Assembly (NCBI GenBank): GCA_022376515.1
Contig: WTXI01000124.1
Span: 43,072-107,071 of the forward strand
Reading direction: 5' to 3'
Length of the DNA: 64,000 nucleotides
From: Lactifluus volemus
Lineage: Eukaryota > Basidiomycota > Agaricomycetes > Russulales > Russulaceae
Part shown: positions 9,434-20,397 of the stretch, one piece after another
How the letters are laid out: the number at the start of each line of letters is the position of its first letter
How positions within the stretch are numbered: the first letter of the stretch is position 1
Translations under genes and position numbers: made by a program
The notes under the pieces: generated by a model
The model's input: only the letters and a program-made list of their open reading frames with translations
What the model was told of the DNA's origin: nothing
The model's database searches: none

Positions 9434-11480
9434 CGACTGGTCATTTTTTGCATTTAAAAAATCCGACACGGCATCCGTTGGCAAGTAGTGCTAGCGATGT
9501 GCCGTCCCAATGGGCTTCCAGTTTAAGTGGGTTTCACAAGTTGGCCATCCAACCTCCTACTGTATCCGAACCAAGCGCATGAGGTGCCACAACTTGCGCG
9601 CTAGCTTCAATTTAATCTCAGCACTAGTACTGGCGCCTCATCCAGCCTTATCCTTTCCAAGATTCACACGTAAGCTGAGAAAGCTCCAGTCCTCTTTCCC
9701 TTCGTGTTCAGGTCGTTGGTGACCTCTCATGGCCTTCGCAAGAGTCTTCGCTGATCCTAGCCGGCTCAGGGCTTCAGTCGCTCGGAGGCATGACCGGAGG
9801 TGCTTTTTTATTTGCTAGTCCGATTACTCGGGTCTCAGCATCATCTCTGGCGAGCTGTCGTATGTCACACCGGACTCATCCAGCACCTGCCTGTAAAAAA
9901 GTTTGCCAGAGCGTAGCTTTGGCATATTTCAAACGTGGTTTCGTCCCTCCGGTAACAGGGTTCATATGGGTGTAATTAATCGCTCACGGTGTTTCTGGAC
10001 AACTACTTCAGCCGTAGGGGTGCAGTGGAACCAACCTTCTGGCTGGCTATCAAGTATATTGCTCTAAGCCCAGCTTGCAGACTTTTCGTGGTTCTAGTTG
10101 TCTCCGTAAGTACATTATACATCCTGCCCTCCAGAAATTAATGTCAAATTCGACTGAATCAGTGCCCAGTGCAAATTCTGAAAGCAGTCCCGGGATTACG
10201 TCTTAACACTACATAGGCCATCCAGCTTAATCACTATAGCAATTGAACTGGGCACCCCCTGCCGATTCCGTGAAACAACAACTACAGTTTGAGAGCGGCG
10301 CTAGCATGGCACTCGTGCACTTCAAAAGGACCACTTCTTAGCGTTTTTTAAACCAACTTCCCCCAACTTTCGAAAACGCGTCTCGGTCAAAGAGCAAACC
10401 TTCTCCATCTCATCTACTTCGACTTGGTCTTCACAAATGAACAGTCAACAACATCAGCTCCTCATAGATGGCTATATTGCCCACATGTTCGGCTCTGAGG
10501 CCGCAGAAAGGCATCATGCCTCCTTGTTAAAGAGGGAACCACGAGACATAAATTGGCATACCCAAGTATCAGGGTCTTTACTGTTCTTCTTCGCCGCTAC
10601 AAATGGCCCAGGCCTAGTTCATCACTGGATCCTAGACTATCTGCGCAAGGATACGGGTCTAGTGATACCACAACAAATCTGGGTTCCCCAAAACAGGACG
10701 GAAGTACAACGCTACGTGGCACATGAACAACTGTACCCCCCCATCTTTTTGGTCCATAGCGATTCTCGCGACCTCGGCTTTCCCTTGACCGACGTTGCTG
10801 CGGGCAATTGCCCGTCTCTTCGTGATGCAGACCAAATGGCCCTTGTTGGCCCAGGTTCCCATGCACAGATTCGTATCAATGTGAGTTGAGTATTGACAGA
10901 TATGCTCAGGGGTCTGAAACTTCCCTTCTAAGTGGCGTGGCTATGCTCCATGGGACGACCAAATCATGATTCGGAGGCAAAATGCAGGACGAGAAACCGT
11001 CTCCCTTGTGACATTCGCAAAATATGTCGCACGTAGAGTGGTGAAGTTCATGGAGGTAACCTGATTTCAGTTCCCAGAAACTCTCATTGATTAATTAACG
11101 GGACAATTGCCAGCTGGCCATATCTTACCCTTACAATCTCCAAGACCCGCGCTGGTTTATCGGGGACAATTGGATCACCCCTCAAGATATCACATTGATC
11201 GGGGTTGTCCAGGTCTCTCAGGGCAGTTGGATGCCAATCTTGCAATTGAATGATGGATTCGTTCGCTCTGTGAGATTCTGAGGATTGACGTGTAAACAGA
11301 GTACCATATTTTAGCAATCTCGTCTATTAATAACCCGTTCGTCAGATTACGATATTATACATTTAATACACCACTAGGAATACGGTATCATAGAATTAAC
11401 TAATATATGTCACGGTCACTCAGGCCTCAGGCATGAGGTACTTAAGTGATTGTTAAGATTAACATATGAAATCGTGGCGC
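9434..11480. repeat. segmental duplication block, copy 1 (about 2.05 kb)
   Basis: Matches 13998-16190 in direct orientation from the CATTTTTTGCATTTAA word to past TACTTAAGTGATTG. The block contains a 0.9-kb upstream region and a 3-exon gene. Copy 1 lacks about 85 nt present near 14490-14585 in copy 2; other differences are substitutions and small indels. Confidence 0.85.
10437..11281 (+). CDS. conserved unknown fungal protein, copy 1
   Basis: Three exons, 10437-10880, 10933-11055 and 11114-11281, give 244 aa in frame. Introns are GTGAGT...AAG and GTAACC...CAG. I do not recognise a named domain. Visible features are the opening MNSQQHQLLIDGYIA, a central stretch GFPLTDVAAGNCPSLRDAD, and a tryptophan/aromatic-rich WRGYAPWDDQI at the exon 1/2 junction. 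No signal peptide or membrane segment. It is paralogous to the gene at 15138-15997; splicing of both is supported because the same boundaries close both frames. A one-base deletion near the 3' end changes its last residues and shortens it by five residues relative to copy 2. Function unknown; possibly a lineage-restricted Agaricomycete family. Confidence 0.75.
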
Positions 11481-11617
11481 CTAACTTACTCCTCGACCCC
11501 TGACTGCCAGCTGCCAAGTAAGACGCAAACCGTCCTAGGTGAGAGAAGTTCACTCATAATTGTGAGGATAGTACTTTAAATCTCTGGTTGCTCTTTTGAT
11601 TAGCTACAAGACTGAAA

Positions 11618-12499
11618 ATGGCCAACCTCATCCGATCTGCAAAGCCGAGCAACAGTTGGAGCGCTTACGAGCTGACCGCGTATAACATCACCGTGATTGC
11701 TCAGTCGCCACAGGAATTTTTTCGTAGGAACCCAACACCACCCTTAGACGATTTAGATCCTTTACTCATTAACTCCACGGTCGATGCGGTCGATCATGAT
11801 GCGGTCGATGTTGCTGATGACACTTTCCATTATTTCACACACCTTGACTTGGCCACCAGTGGTGGTCATGAAAACTTCGTCGATGACTTCGCTCGGGAGA
11901 CCCTCCGAATCCTTGGCTTTGTAGAACGGGGACTGTCTTTAAGCATGCGATTCATGATCCCGCTGGTGATCTGTGGTGAAAACAGCCTTGTTGCACCAAT
12001 GGATGTTTGTTTGATCGCTCGACGACTCGGACTAAGGGTCTTGCTTATTTTGCAAGAGGACAAGACCATCTTCTCACAACCTGAACCACAAGTAATTGCA
12101 AATGCGATTGCTGCATATCAGTATAATAACCTGCAACGGGGGACTAGAGGGCTTCCCGCCCTGGATGCCATGACAATTCCCTGCATCACAATGGCTGGCA
12201 CGCGACCCACCTTCTATTTGGTCCCGGTCACTCAAGCACTCAGCATTGCAGTTGTGACTGGCCAATATCCCCAAACTGCAATTAATGTCGTGAAGTGTGT
12301 TACGTCTTTGGGACCCAACCATTCAATCGGTGAAGGCATGGAGACGCTGGAGTATAGGCGAGTTGCTTTGCAGCGTTTCATTGCGTTCAAAAGCCTTGCC
12401 AAAGAATATTGGCAGATAATTTTATCTGAGCCACATTGTGCCCGTGTGTACACAGCCAGATCGTTCAGTTTCGTCCGAAATTTGACTCGAGGCCCCTAG
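11618..12499 (+). CDS. single-exon orphan-family protein, 293 aa
   Basis: Uninterrupted ATG-to-stop ORF of 293 codons with no intron. It resembles a large basidiomycete family of intronless genes of unknown role, recognised from the pattern AYNI..AQSPQEFF near the N-terminus, then CGE......DVCL..........LILQEDK (about residues 118-149), EPQVIANAIAA (about 154-164) and MTIPCITMAGTRPTFY (about 187-202). The spaced acidic residues followed by QEDK recall the D-x(n)-(E/Q)-x-K core of PD-(D/E)XK nucleases; that is an inference, not a match I can verify. It lies between two decayed duplication units, is not itself duplicated in the window, and shows no lesion. Confidence 0.7.
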   Translation: MANLIRSAKPSNSWSAYELTAYNITVIAQSPQEFFRRNPTPPLDDLDPLLINSTVDAVDHDAVDVADDTFHYFTHLDLATSGGHENFVDDFARETLRILGFVERGLSLSMRFMIPLVICGENSLVAPMDVCLIARRLGLRVLLILQEDKTIFSQPEPQVIANAIAAYQYNNLQRGTRGLPALDAMTIPCITMAGTRPTFYLVPVTQALSIAVVTGQYPQTAINVVKCVTSLGPNHSIGEGMETLEYRRVALQRFIAFKSLAKEYWQIILSEPHCARVYTARSFSFVRNLTRGP

Positions 12500-12512
12500 G
12501 TAATCTGGCCTG

Positions 12513-12582
12513 GTTGGACTCGGACTCGGACTCGGACTCGGAGCCGTCTTTCGGACTTTCGGACCGGACCGGACCGGACGAC
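12513..12582. repeat. short tandem repeats GGACTC and GGACC
   Basis: About four GGACTC copies followed by CGGACTTTCGGACC and several GGACC units just after the orphan gene's stop codon. Simple sequence, no function inferred. Confidence 0.8.
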
Positions 12583-13189
12583 TAGCCAAAGCGGCCACTT
12601 GTACGCCGCGTCAGGTTCAATTCCCCCTTCAGTATGATGGCTCATCATTTTTCTTTTACGTGTCCTTCAGATTTCCTGCATTGATTTAATAGAGGGCATA
12701 ACACCTCATCTTCTCTGCCCTTCCACCAATTTCCAGAGAGTTCTGTCACAATACGTTCCAACGCGGCGTCATGCACTCTACCAGTGCATCGTGGCCCTTC
12801 CTGTACCTTCTACTATACTGTATTGTATCAGGTCACCAGTCATCACTACATTTCTTTGTCAATGGCACGCACCGCTGACCGAACAGCAGTCTTTAAATTT
12901 TCGCATCGCGTGACATTACCTTGTTACTTGCTTGCGGGTATATTTCAAGTTTGTGACCCGAACGGGTCACAACCTGAAAAACCTGTCTCCCTTCGAGTCA
13001 CGCCACTGGCATCCAAGGCTGTTGGCAACGCGTCGATAGCCCTCGGTGCCACTAGTGTTTGAATCGCGACTTCGGATCCACCGCCTTTGTTCTACTATAC
13101 TATATATATAGTATCACCGAGACGTTCATTCATCCGAGCCCGGCGAAGTCCTTCATGAGGACGTTGCTGGACTTGTCGCTATCAGTCAT
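12583..13189. other. intergenic, no gene seen
   Basis: Apart from the inverted repeat at 12953-12970 I see only short unsupported ORFs. Confidence 0.5.
12953..12970. repeat. inverted repeat GTGACCCG-AA-CGGGTCAC
   Basis: Perfect 8-bp arms around AA. The similarity extends outwards imperfectly (AAGTTT on the left, AACCTG on the right). It could form a hairpin or be a palindromic protein-binding site; there is no gene context to decide. Confidence 0.6.
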
Positions 13190-13880
13190 GTTAGCGTGTC
13201 TGCTTTTATTCTACATCATATTTAGTGCGTTAAGAAAGAATGAACGTGATTGTTGTTCGAGGGCGGCAAACACCAACGTAAACGTAAATACACAGGACTC
13301 GACCGAACGCCAGAGTCGTAAGTTAACTTTTTCAAAAGAAAAAAATACGAAGGGAATCACTATGCCACGTCATGTGTTGAAGCCCATCAGAAGTGTGTGA
13401 CGTTTAAATACATGGGGAAGTGCTCACTTGTTGATGAAGTACTTTGCGCACGCTTGAACACCTGAGGACTTCATGCCGAGGATGGTGTCGTACGCCCCGT
13501 ACTCCCGCCACCTTCCCAATTCCACCCTCCTGAGAAACACGGCCCATGTTCATCATTGGCCGAGGGCCCCGTGGACATCCTTACCGACATGCTCTTTACC
13601 CATGGCAATGCAATGCCACGCGCGCGGATTAACGAACGCTTCCATCTGCGGGTTGGCCTTAATCAGCTTGGAATATTAACCAAGTGGCAGACCAACGTAG
13701 ATGCGACGTTAATGCCGGCGGGGCGGAGGGTGTTGAGTGGGTAATTGATACTGTAGCGACAAGTTTATGGGCGATGCCATATGACGGCTCCCAGTCTTTT
13801 TTAAGAACACTGACCCTGGTCATCATTGAATGGAATATCTTGGTGGAGAACCAACCTGCCAATATGCCATGAGCAATGGT
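13190..13880 (-). pseudogene. GH3 / E2 chimeric remnant
   Basis: Three blocks lie in the same order and orientation as in the intact locus at 16.9-22.6 kb. 13190-13400 matches the GH3 3' flank near 16870-17080 (shared TCGTAAGTT...CTTTTTCAAAAGAAAAAAA). 13425-13745 matches GH3 exon 3 to exon 2 (19250-19560), including the VQACAKHF and [14 protein letters not shown] codons. 13746-13875 matches exon 4 of the UBE2S-like E2 (22430-22565), with a readable GWFSTKIFH and LKKDWEPSYGIAH. Everything between these blocks is deleted. It is the collapsed remains of a duplicated GH3-E2 segment and not a functional gene. Confidence 0.8.
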
Positions 13881-13997
13881 TATATTTAAAGAGGTGGGTA
13901 CTAACTTAGTAAGGACAGTGAGGTCGACAGAAAATGCTGCACGTGCCCAGGACCCCAGGTCTTCAGTCATGTGATCGCACGCAGACCTAGATTTACA

Positions 13998-16190
13998 GTG
14001 GCCATTTTTTGCATTTAACAACTCTGACACGGCATCTGTCGGCAAGTAGTGTTTGTGATGTGCCATCCCAATGGGCTTTCGGTTTAGGTGGGTTTCGCAG
14101 TGACCACATCGAGTTGGCCATCCAACCTCCTATCCGACCGAAGCGCCTGTGCCCTACTAACCCGGAGGCTTACTGCTTCCGAAGTTACTACAACTTGCGC
14201 GTTAGCTTCAATTTAATCTCAGCACTGGCGCCTCATCCAGCCTTATCCTCTCCAAGATCTACACGGATGCTGAGAAAGCTCCAGTCCTCGTTCCCTTCGT
14301 GTCCAGGTGTTAGCAACCTCTCGTGGCCTTCACAAGAGTCTTCGCTGATCCTAGCCGGTTCAGGGCTTACGAACTGTCCAGACTCTCGGAGGCATGACTG
14401 GAGGTGCTTTTTTATTTGCTAGTCCGATTACTCGGGTTTCAGCATCCTCTTTGGTGTGCTGTCGTATGTCCCACCGGACTCATCCAGCACTTTGGATCCG
14501 GTCTGCCCAAAAGTATTAGTGGCACTTTTATTAAGTGGCCAACTCTTCCCCTTCAAATTTGATATGCGTTAGACCGCACGGCTGCCTGTAAAAAAGGTCG
14601 CCAGAGCGTAGCTTTGGCATATTTCAAACGTGGTTTCGTCCCTCCGGTAATAGTGTTCATATGAATATATTTGATCGCTCACGGTGTTTCTGGACAACTA
14701 CTTCAGTTGTAGGCGTGCAGTGGAACCAACCTTCTGGCTGGCTATCAAGTATATTGCTCTAAGCCCAGCTTGCTGACTTTTCGTGGTTCTAGAGTATGTC
14801 TCTGTAAGTACATTATACATCCTCCCCTCCAGGAATTAATGTCAAATTCGACTGAATCAGTGCCAAGTGCAAATTCTGAAAGCAGTCCCGGGATCACGTC
14901 TTAACACTACATAGGCCATCCAGCTTTAATCACTATAGCAATTGAACCGGGCACCGGCTAGCCGATGCAATGAAACAACAACTACAGTTTGAGAGCGGCG
15001 CTAGCATGGCACTCGTGAACTTCAAAAGGACCACTCCCTAGCGTTTTTTTAAACCAACTTCCCCCAACTTTCGAAAACGCATCTCGGTCAAAGAGCAAAC
15101 CTTCTCCATCTCATCTACTTCGACTTGGTCTTCACAAATGAACAGTCAGCAACCTAACCTCCTCATAGATGGCTATATTGCCTACACGTTCGGCTCTGCG
15201 GTCGCCGAAGGGTATCATGCCTCCTTGTTAAAGAGGGAACCACGAGACATAAATTGTCATACCCAAGTATCAGGGTCTTTAGTGTTCTTCTTCGCCGCTT
15301 CTCCAGGCACAAATGGCCCTTGGACCATAGACTATCGACTCAAGGATGCGGGTCTAGTGATACCACAACAAATCTGGGTTCCCCCAAACATGACGGAAGT
15401 ACAACGCTACGTGGCGCATTTTCAACTGTGCCCCCCCATCTTTTTGGTCCATAGGGATTCGAGCGACCTCGGCTTTCCCTTGACCGACGTTGCTGCGGGC
15501 AACTGCCTGTCTCTTCGTGATGCAGACCAAATGGCCCCTGTTGGCACAAGTACCCATGCACAGGTCCGAATCAATGTGAGTTGAGTATTGACAGATATAC
15601 TCAGGGATCTGAAACTTCCCTTCTAAGTGGTGTGGCTATGCTCCATGGAACGACCAAATCAATCTTCAAAACCAAAGAACAACTCCAGGACGAGAAACCG
15701 TCTCCCTTGTGACATTCGCAAAGTATGTCGCGGGTAAAGTGGTGAAGTTCATGAAGGTAATTTTGTTTCAGCTCCCAAAGACTCTCGTTGATTAATTAAC
15801 GGGACAATCTCCAGCTAGCCGAATCTCTCCCTTACAACGCCCAAGACCAACGCTGGTTTATCGGGGAAAATAGGATCACCCTTCGCGATGTCATATTGAT
15901 CGGGGTGGTCCAGGTCTCGCAAGGCAGTTGGATGCCAATCTTACAATTGAATGATAGATTTGTTGGCTCCCTGGGGATTCTGAGGATCGATGTGTAAACA
16001 GAGTACGGTATTTTTAGCAGTCTCGTCCATTAATAACCCGTGCGTCAGATTACGGTATTATACATTTAATACAGCTATCACTGGTGATACGCCGGTACCG
16101 TAGAAATAATTACTATGTCATGGTCATCCAGGCGTGAGGTGCTTAAGTGATTGTAAAGGCTACGGTCTGAACGCATATGAGATCATGGGT
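13998..16190. repeat. segmental duplication block, copy 2 (about 2.2 kb)
   Basis: Direct copy of 9434-11480. Copy 2 carries about 85 nt more in the upstream part (near 14490-14585). The coding exons are the best conserved portion. Confidence 0.85.
15138..15997 (+). CDS. conserved unknown fungal protein, copy 2
   Basis: Exons 15138-15575, 15628-15756 and 15815-15997 give 249 aa, with intron positions identical to copy 1 at 10437. It shares GFPLTDVAAGNC and GRETVSLVTFAKYVA, with replacements scattered along the protein. Relative to copy 1 it differs by small in-frame changes in exons 1 and 2 and it keeps the C-terminal reading GILRIDV. No domain recognised, no signal peptide or membrane segment. 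Both copies lie upstream of GH3-derived sequence, which suggests they belong to one ancestral duplicated unit. Confidence 0.75.
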
Positions 16191-17142
16191 ACCCTCCTCA
16201 CTTTACACAATTACAAAGAAAAGTGGACTAGACAAAAGGACTTATAGCCATCTTGCAGTCATGTGATATTCTTGAGCCGCGACTACCCAGTCGCACTGGC
16301 ACGACCCAAGGACCAGCACTGGCAACGATCTGCCAGTGCTGGTAAGCCTGAGTTACCGTTTCCCGCCTCGTCTCAAGTTGCTCTCGCGTTCTCAGGCTTT
16401 TGGTGCCAGTGGTGCCTCCTCAATCAGCACTGGCCCCTGTCCTATGGGGTCAATAACTGCAGTGGTAGTCGCGAACGGTGGGTGGCAGCACTTGACGGGA
16501 AACCTCCCAACCACCATGAGTTTAGAGCAAGAACGAGTCGACGGGGGCTTGGAAGCAAGAAGACCCGAGTTGTGTAGCCGACCCAGCCAAAAGAGTATGA
16601 CATCAGGCTCACCCTGGCAGTACAGTCGTGAGTCGTGAATAGGATGCTGAAAATTGCACCAGTGGCAGTTGGGCGGCTGCAGGTGCGTGCGTGCGGAGCC
16701 ACCATGCCCGGGCCGTAACTCCGAGCCGCGGTATCACGATCTCGACCACCATACTACTAGTAACGGTATGCTTCAGTTCATGAGCCTCGGGAAGCTTCCT
16801 GGGACTCCCAATCGGACACCAGCCTGAGATCCACATCCGCCACCGAGTCCGCCTCGAGCATAAAGTAATCAATGAGAAATTTGTCAAAAGAATGGACGTG
16901 TCTGCTGTTGTTTTTCGGGGACAGAGGGCTATTACACAAGCAAACACAAACATAAACGTAAAAAGACAGGACTTCGACCAAACGCCAGAGAATCGTAAGT
17001 TTTACTTTTTCAAAAGAAAAAAAAGAAAAGAAGAGGGCTCAATGTGTGGTGAAAGGTTCCATGGAAGAATGCACTCTTCTCAAAGAAAAGTTCAGTTGGA
17101 AAAGGATAGGAAACAGAAACGAAGATAGAAAGTTCGGCCGAA
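16191..17142. other. 3' flank of the GH3 gene, no gene seen
   Basis: Contains the GH3 3' region (16860-17142) whose copy is found at 13190-13400, and otherwise short unsupported ORFs. Confidence 0.5.
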
Positions 17143-20100
17143 CTAAAGAGGTATCGTGCCCTTCAGCCTGAGATCCCGACTGCTCGCGCCGACCGAAAGG
17201 GAGTACGTGCCGGATGGACGTATCCACGACTGAGATACGACGTCCCATATCGACAAGTCATACCTAGAGAGGGTAATCGTGACAGTCTGCGACGCGCCCG
17301 GTGCCAGCTCTACGTCGGTGAAGCCGCGAAGGACGGATGGAGGCTCGCCCGCGCGCGCCGGGTAGTGCAAGTACACCTGTGGAATCTGTACGTTCATCCC
17401 AACAAGTCCACACGTCAGGTCTACCAAGAATGCAGGTTACAACTAAGAGAGATGACGGACCTCCGTTCCCGTGAGGGATCCGGTATTCTGCACCGTGAAG
17501 ACCACATTGAACGCCGAACGGTGAAGCCAGAGTGCCGTAGACGCGCCGATAACCTGTGGGCTGGGTCTACCCGCAGCCCAGTTCGCCTCCAGTTGACTGT
17601 CCTGGTCTTGCTCGCCTTGGACAGCATTGATCGACAGATTCGAATACTCGAACCTCGTATAGCTTAACCCGTAACCAAATTCGTAGCGTGGCGTGATATG
17701 CTTCGCGTCAAAGTAGCGATAGTCGATGAACAATCTACAGTGAAAATCAGAGAGGAAAATAATTCGATGGATATTTGAGTAGGTGGGGTTAACTTATGGG
17801 GAAGCACATACCCCTCTGTGTAAGTGATGTCCAAGATTTCGTCGCCAGATCCACCCGTCGTGAGTTGTGCGGGATAATCGCTCGGGGACTTGGCGATGGT
17901 GTAAGGCAAACGCCCGCTCGGGTTCACATCGCCATAGAGTACATCTACAAGCGAATTACCTGTCTCGGAGCCTCCAAGGCCTGCCCAGACGACCGCAGTC
18001 ACATTCGGGTTGTCAATCCAAGATTCCAGTATGAGAGGGCCGACCGAATGCACGACAACGATCGTGTTGCTGTTGTTTGCTGCGACTGCCTGGACCAGCG
18101 CGTCCCCATTATGCCATGCAGTGAGGTTCTTCCTGTATGTGTTCGAGTTGGGATTCAGAAACACAAGCTGCAGAGTGAGAGTGAGTTTGCTGACCTGTCT
18201 CCTGCGTTGCCATCTACAGTGATGTAACCTTCACCAGAGTCGGACTGCAGGAATACGATTGCAACTTCTTTCTCCACAGCAGCGCTGGAAGCAGCGACAA
18301 GGTTATAGTCATCAAAATACCAAGAGAACGACGTATGGTCCTTCCGCGCCCGCGCTTGCAACGCTTCGTATGGCTGTACGATTATATCTGCGATGAGAGC
18401 AAGCAATCGCCCAAGAGCGAACAACGCACCGAAATCAAATAGGTGAACCATGCCGTTCTGACCTCAAGATGAGCGGGTGAGAAAGTTGGGCATAAATATA
18501 CCCGACCTACCCTGATCCCCACCCCATGGCCAAAACACCATCAACGCCACCTTGATCGCTAAACCCATTCGGACCCGAAATGTGCGCAGGGCCTGCATCG
18601 GAGCCAATGATCACGAGCGTGCGCGGCTTCTTCAGTGGGAGCGTGCCATTCACGTTCTTGAGCAACACCGTGCTCGCGGCACCGATCTCGCGTACTATCT
18701 TTCCGTGATGGTCTTGTACGTCAATGTGCTCGTTCGTCGGCTCGTCGAGCGGTTTGAACGCGTTGAAGTTCGTTTTAGGGTAGTTTGGCGAGTCCTGTTC
18801 GAGGAGGTACCACGACGCGAGGATGCGCGTCGCCATGTCATCCACGCGCGCTTCGGGGATGGTCTGGTTCTGCACAAACGCGGTAAGATTTGCGCCAAAG
18901 TATGAAGTACCAGAGTTGAACGTGATGTCGCCGGGCATGGTCATATCCAGCCCGTACATAGCGCTGATCGTGGATTCCGTCGCGGCCCAGTCCGACATTA
19001 TGAAACCTTGGAAGCCCAACTCTTGCTTGAGAATGGTGTTCATCGTACGGTTATTTTGACAGGCGTAAGTTCCGTTGATGAGATTGTAGGAGCACATGAC
19101 GGAAGCGATGCCAGCCATGACGCTACGCAAGAATGGCGAGAGGTAAATCTCGTGCTCCGTCCGGTCGTCCACATTCGAGCTCTCCTGCGTGCGCTCGTTC
19201 TCCTGCTCACTGTGCCGCGTCGATACACTGACGTTTAAAATTTACGGAGAAATGCTCACTTGTTGATGAAATGCTTTGCGCACGCTTGAACACCTGAAGA
19301 CTGCATACCGAGGATGGTCTCGTACGCTCCAACGCCGGCTAAGAAAGGGTCGGCACCAAAGCCTTCCCAATTTCGCCCGCCTTGGACAACGCGACCCATG
19401 TTCATCATTGGGCCGAGAGCCACGTTGATTCCCTTGCCGACATGCTCTTTACCCATGGCAATGCCACGCGCGCGGATCAACGAGCGCTTCCATCTGCGGG
19501 TTTCCCTGAATCAGCTTGGAATAACGACCGAGGGATGGACCCACGTAGATGCGGCGTTAATGCTAGCAGGGAATGCGGTCGCAAAATCCGCAAAGCGCGC
19601 TCCAAGTGGCGAGTCTTCGAGGCAGAGACCGGGAAAATCACCGACAGGAGGAGTGTTTCCGACGCAGAGTCCATTTTCCCAGCCCACTCCCGTGGAGATG
19701 TTAACTTTTTGCTCAAGGGTAAAAGTGGCAACCTAGATGTAAGATTGTCAATGAGGATCATATAGGCGAGTCACGTGAGCTTATATAGATAGAAGCAATC
19801 GATCACAGCACACCCCGACATTCCACATGCAATCAATGTACGATGTGACTGGGCGAGAGAAAAGGATCTTTTGGGGAGGTCAAGATAGGTACCTACCTTG
19901 GCTTTCGCCTTTTTGGAAGCGCGCGTCCACGCCCGTGCAAAATCAGGGACAATTTCAGGGTTCTCAACAGGTGGGGGATTCTTAGGTGAGCTTAAAGGGT
20001 ACACTCCTGGGATGGGCGGCTCTGATGAAGGCGACGGGAAGGGCACGAAGGTATACGGGGTATTTGGGAGGTCAGATGGCAAGGGCTGGGTAGGAGGGTT

Positions 20101-20397
20101 ATTCGTCGCGGATGTAAAAGAGCTCGGGGGTAGAGAGCTCAACGGAGAAGTGATAGAAGACGAGATCCTACTTCCAGAAGGAGATAAACTGGTCGGTGGT
20201 AGGGTGGGTGGGTTGGACGACGGTGAAGATGGTGAGGACAAATGAGTGGACGGCAACGGTGAAGTGCGCGAGTTAGGTGGCAAGGAGAGCGATGGAATTT
20301 GGGGTGTGGATGAAGGCGAAGAAAGCGAGGGCAAAGACGAAGGGGTAGCTAAGGTGTACCCTGCACCCAAGAGAACGAGGAGAACGGACGGGTGCAT
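17143..20397 (-). CDS. GH3 beta-glucosidase, secreted, 9 exons
   Basis: Retaining glycoside hydrolase family 3 enzyme that removes terminal beta-D-glucose, for example from cellobiose. Exons: 20397-19897, 19732-19545, 19493-19260, 19209-18511, 18457-18430, 18373-18195, 18132-17812, 17734-17461, 17385-17143; the sum of 2667 nt gives 888 aa in frame. A signal peptide ([17 protein letters not shown]) is followed by an unusually long Ser/Pro/Thr-rich linker to about residue 150. The TIM-barrel domain includes [23 protein letters not shown] and the nucleophile Asp in GFIMSDW (about D381). The second domain starts near [12 protein letters not shown], and the C-terminal Fn3-like domain contains [14 protein letters not shown]. 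Exon 5 is only 28 nt. No stop or frameshift is found. A truncated copy lies at 7130-8405 and a chimeric remnant at 13190-13880. Confidence 0.92.
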
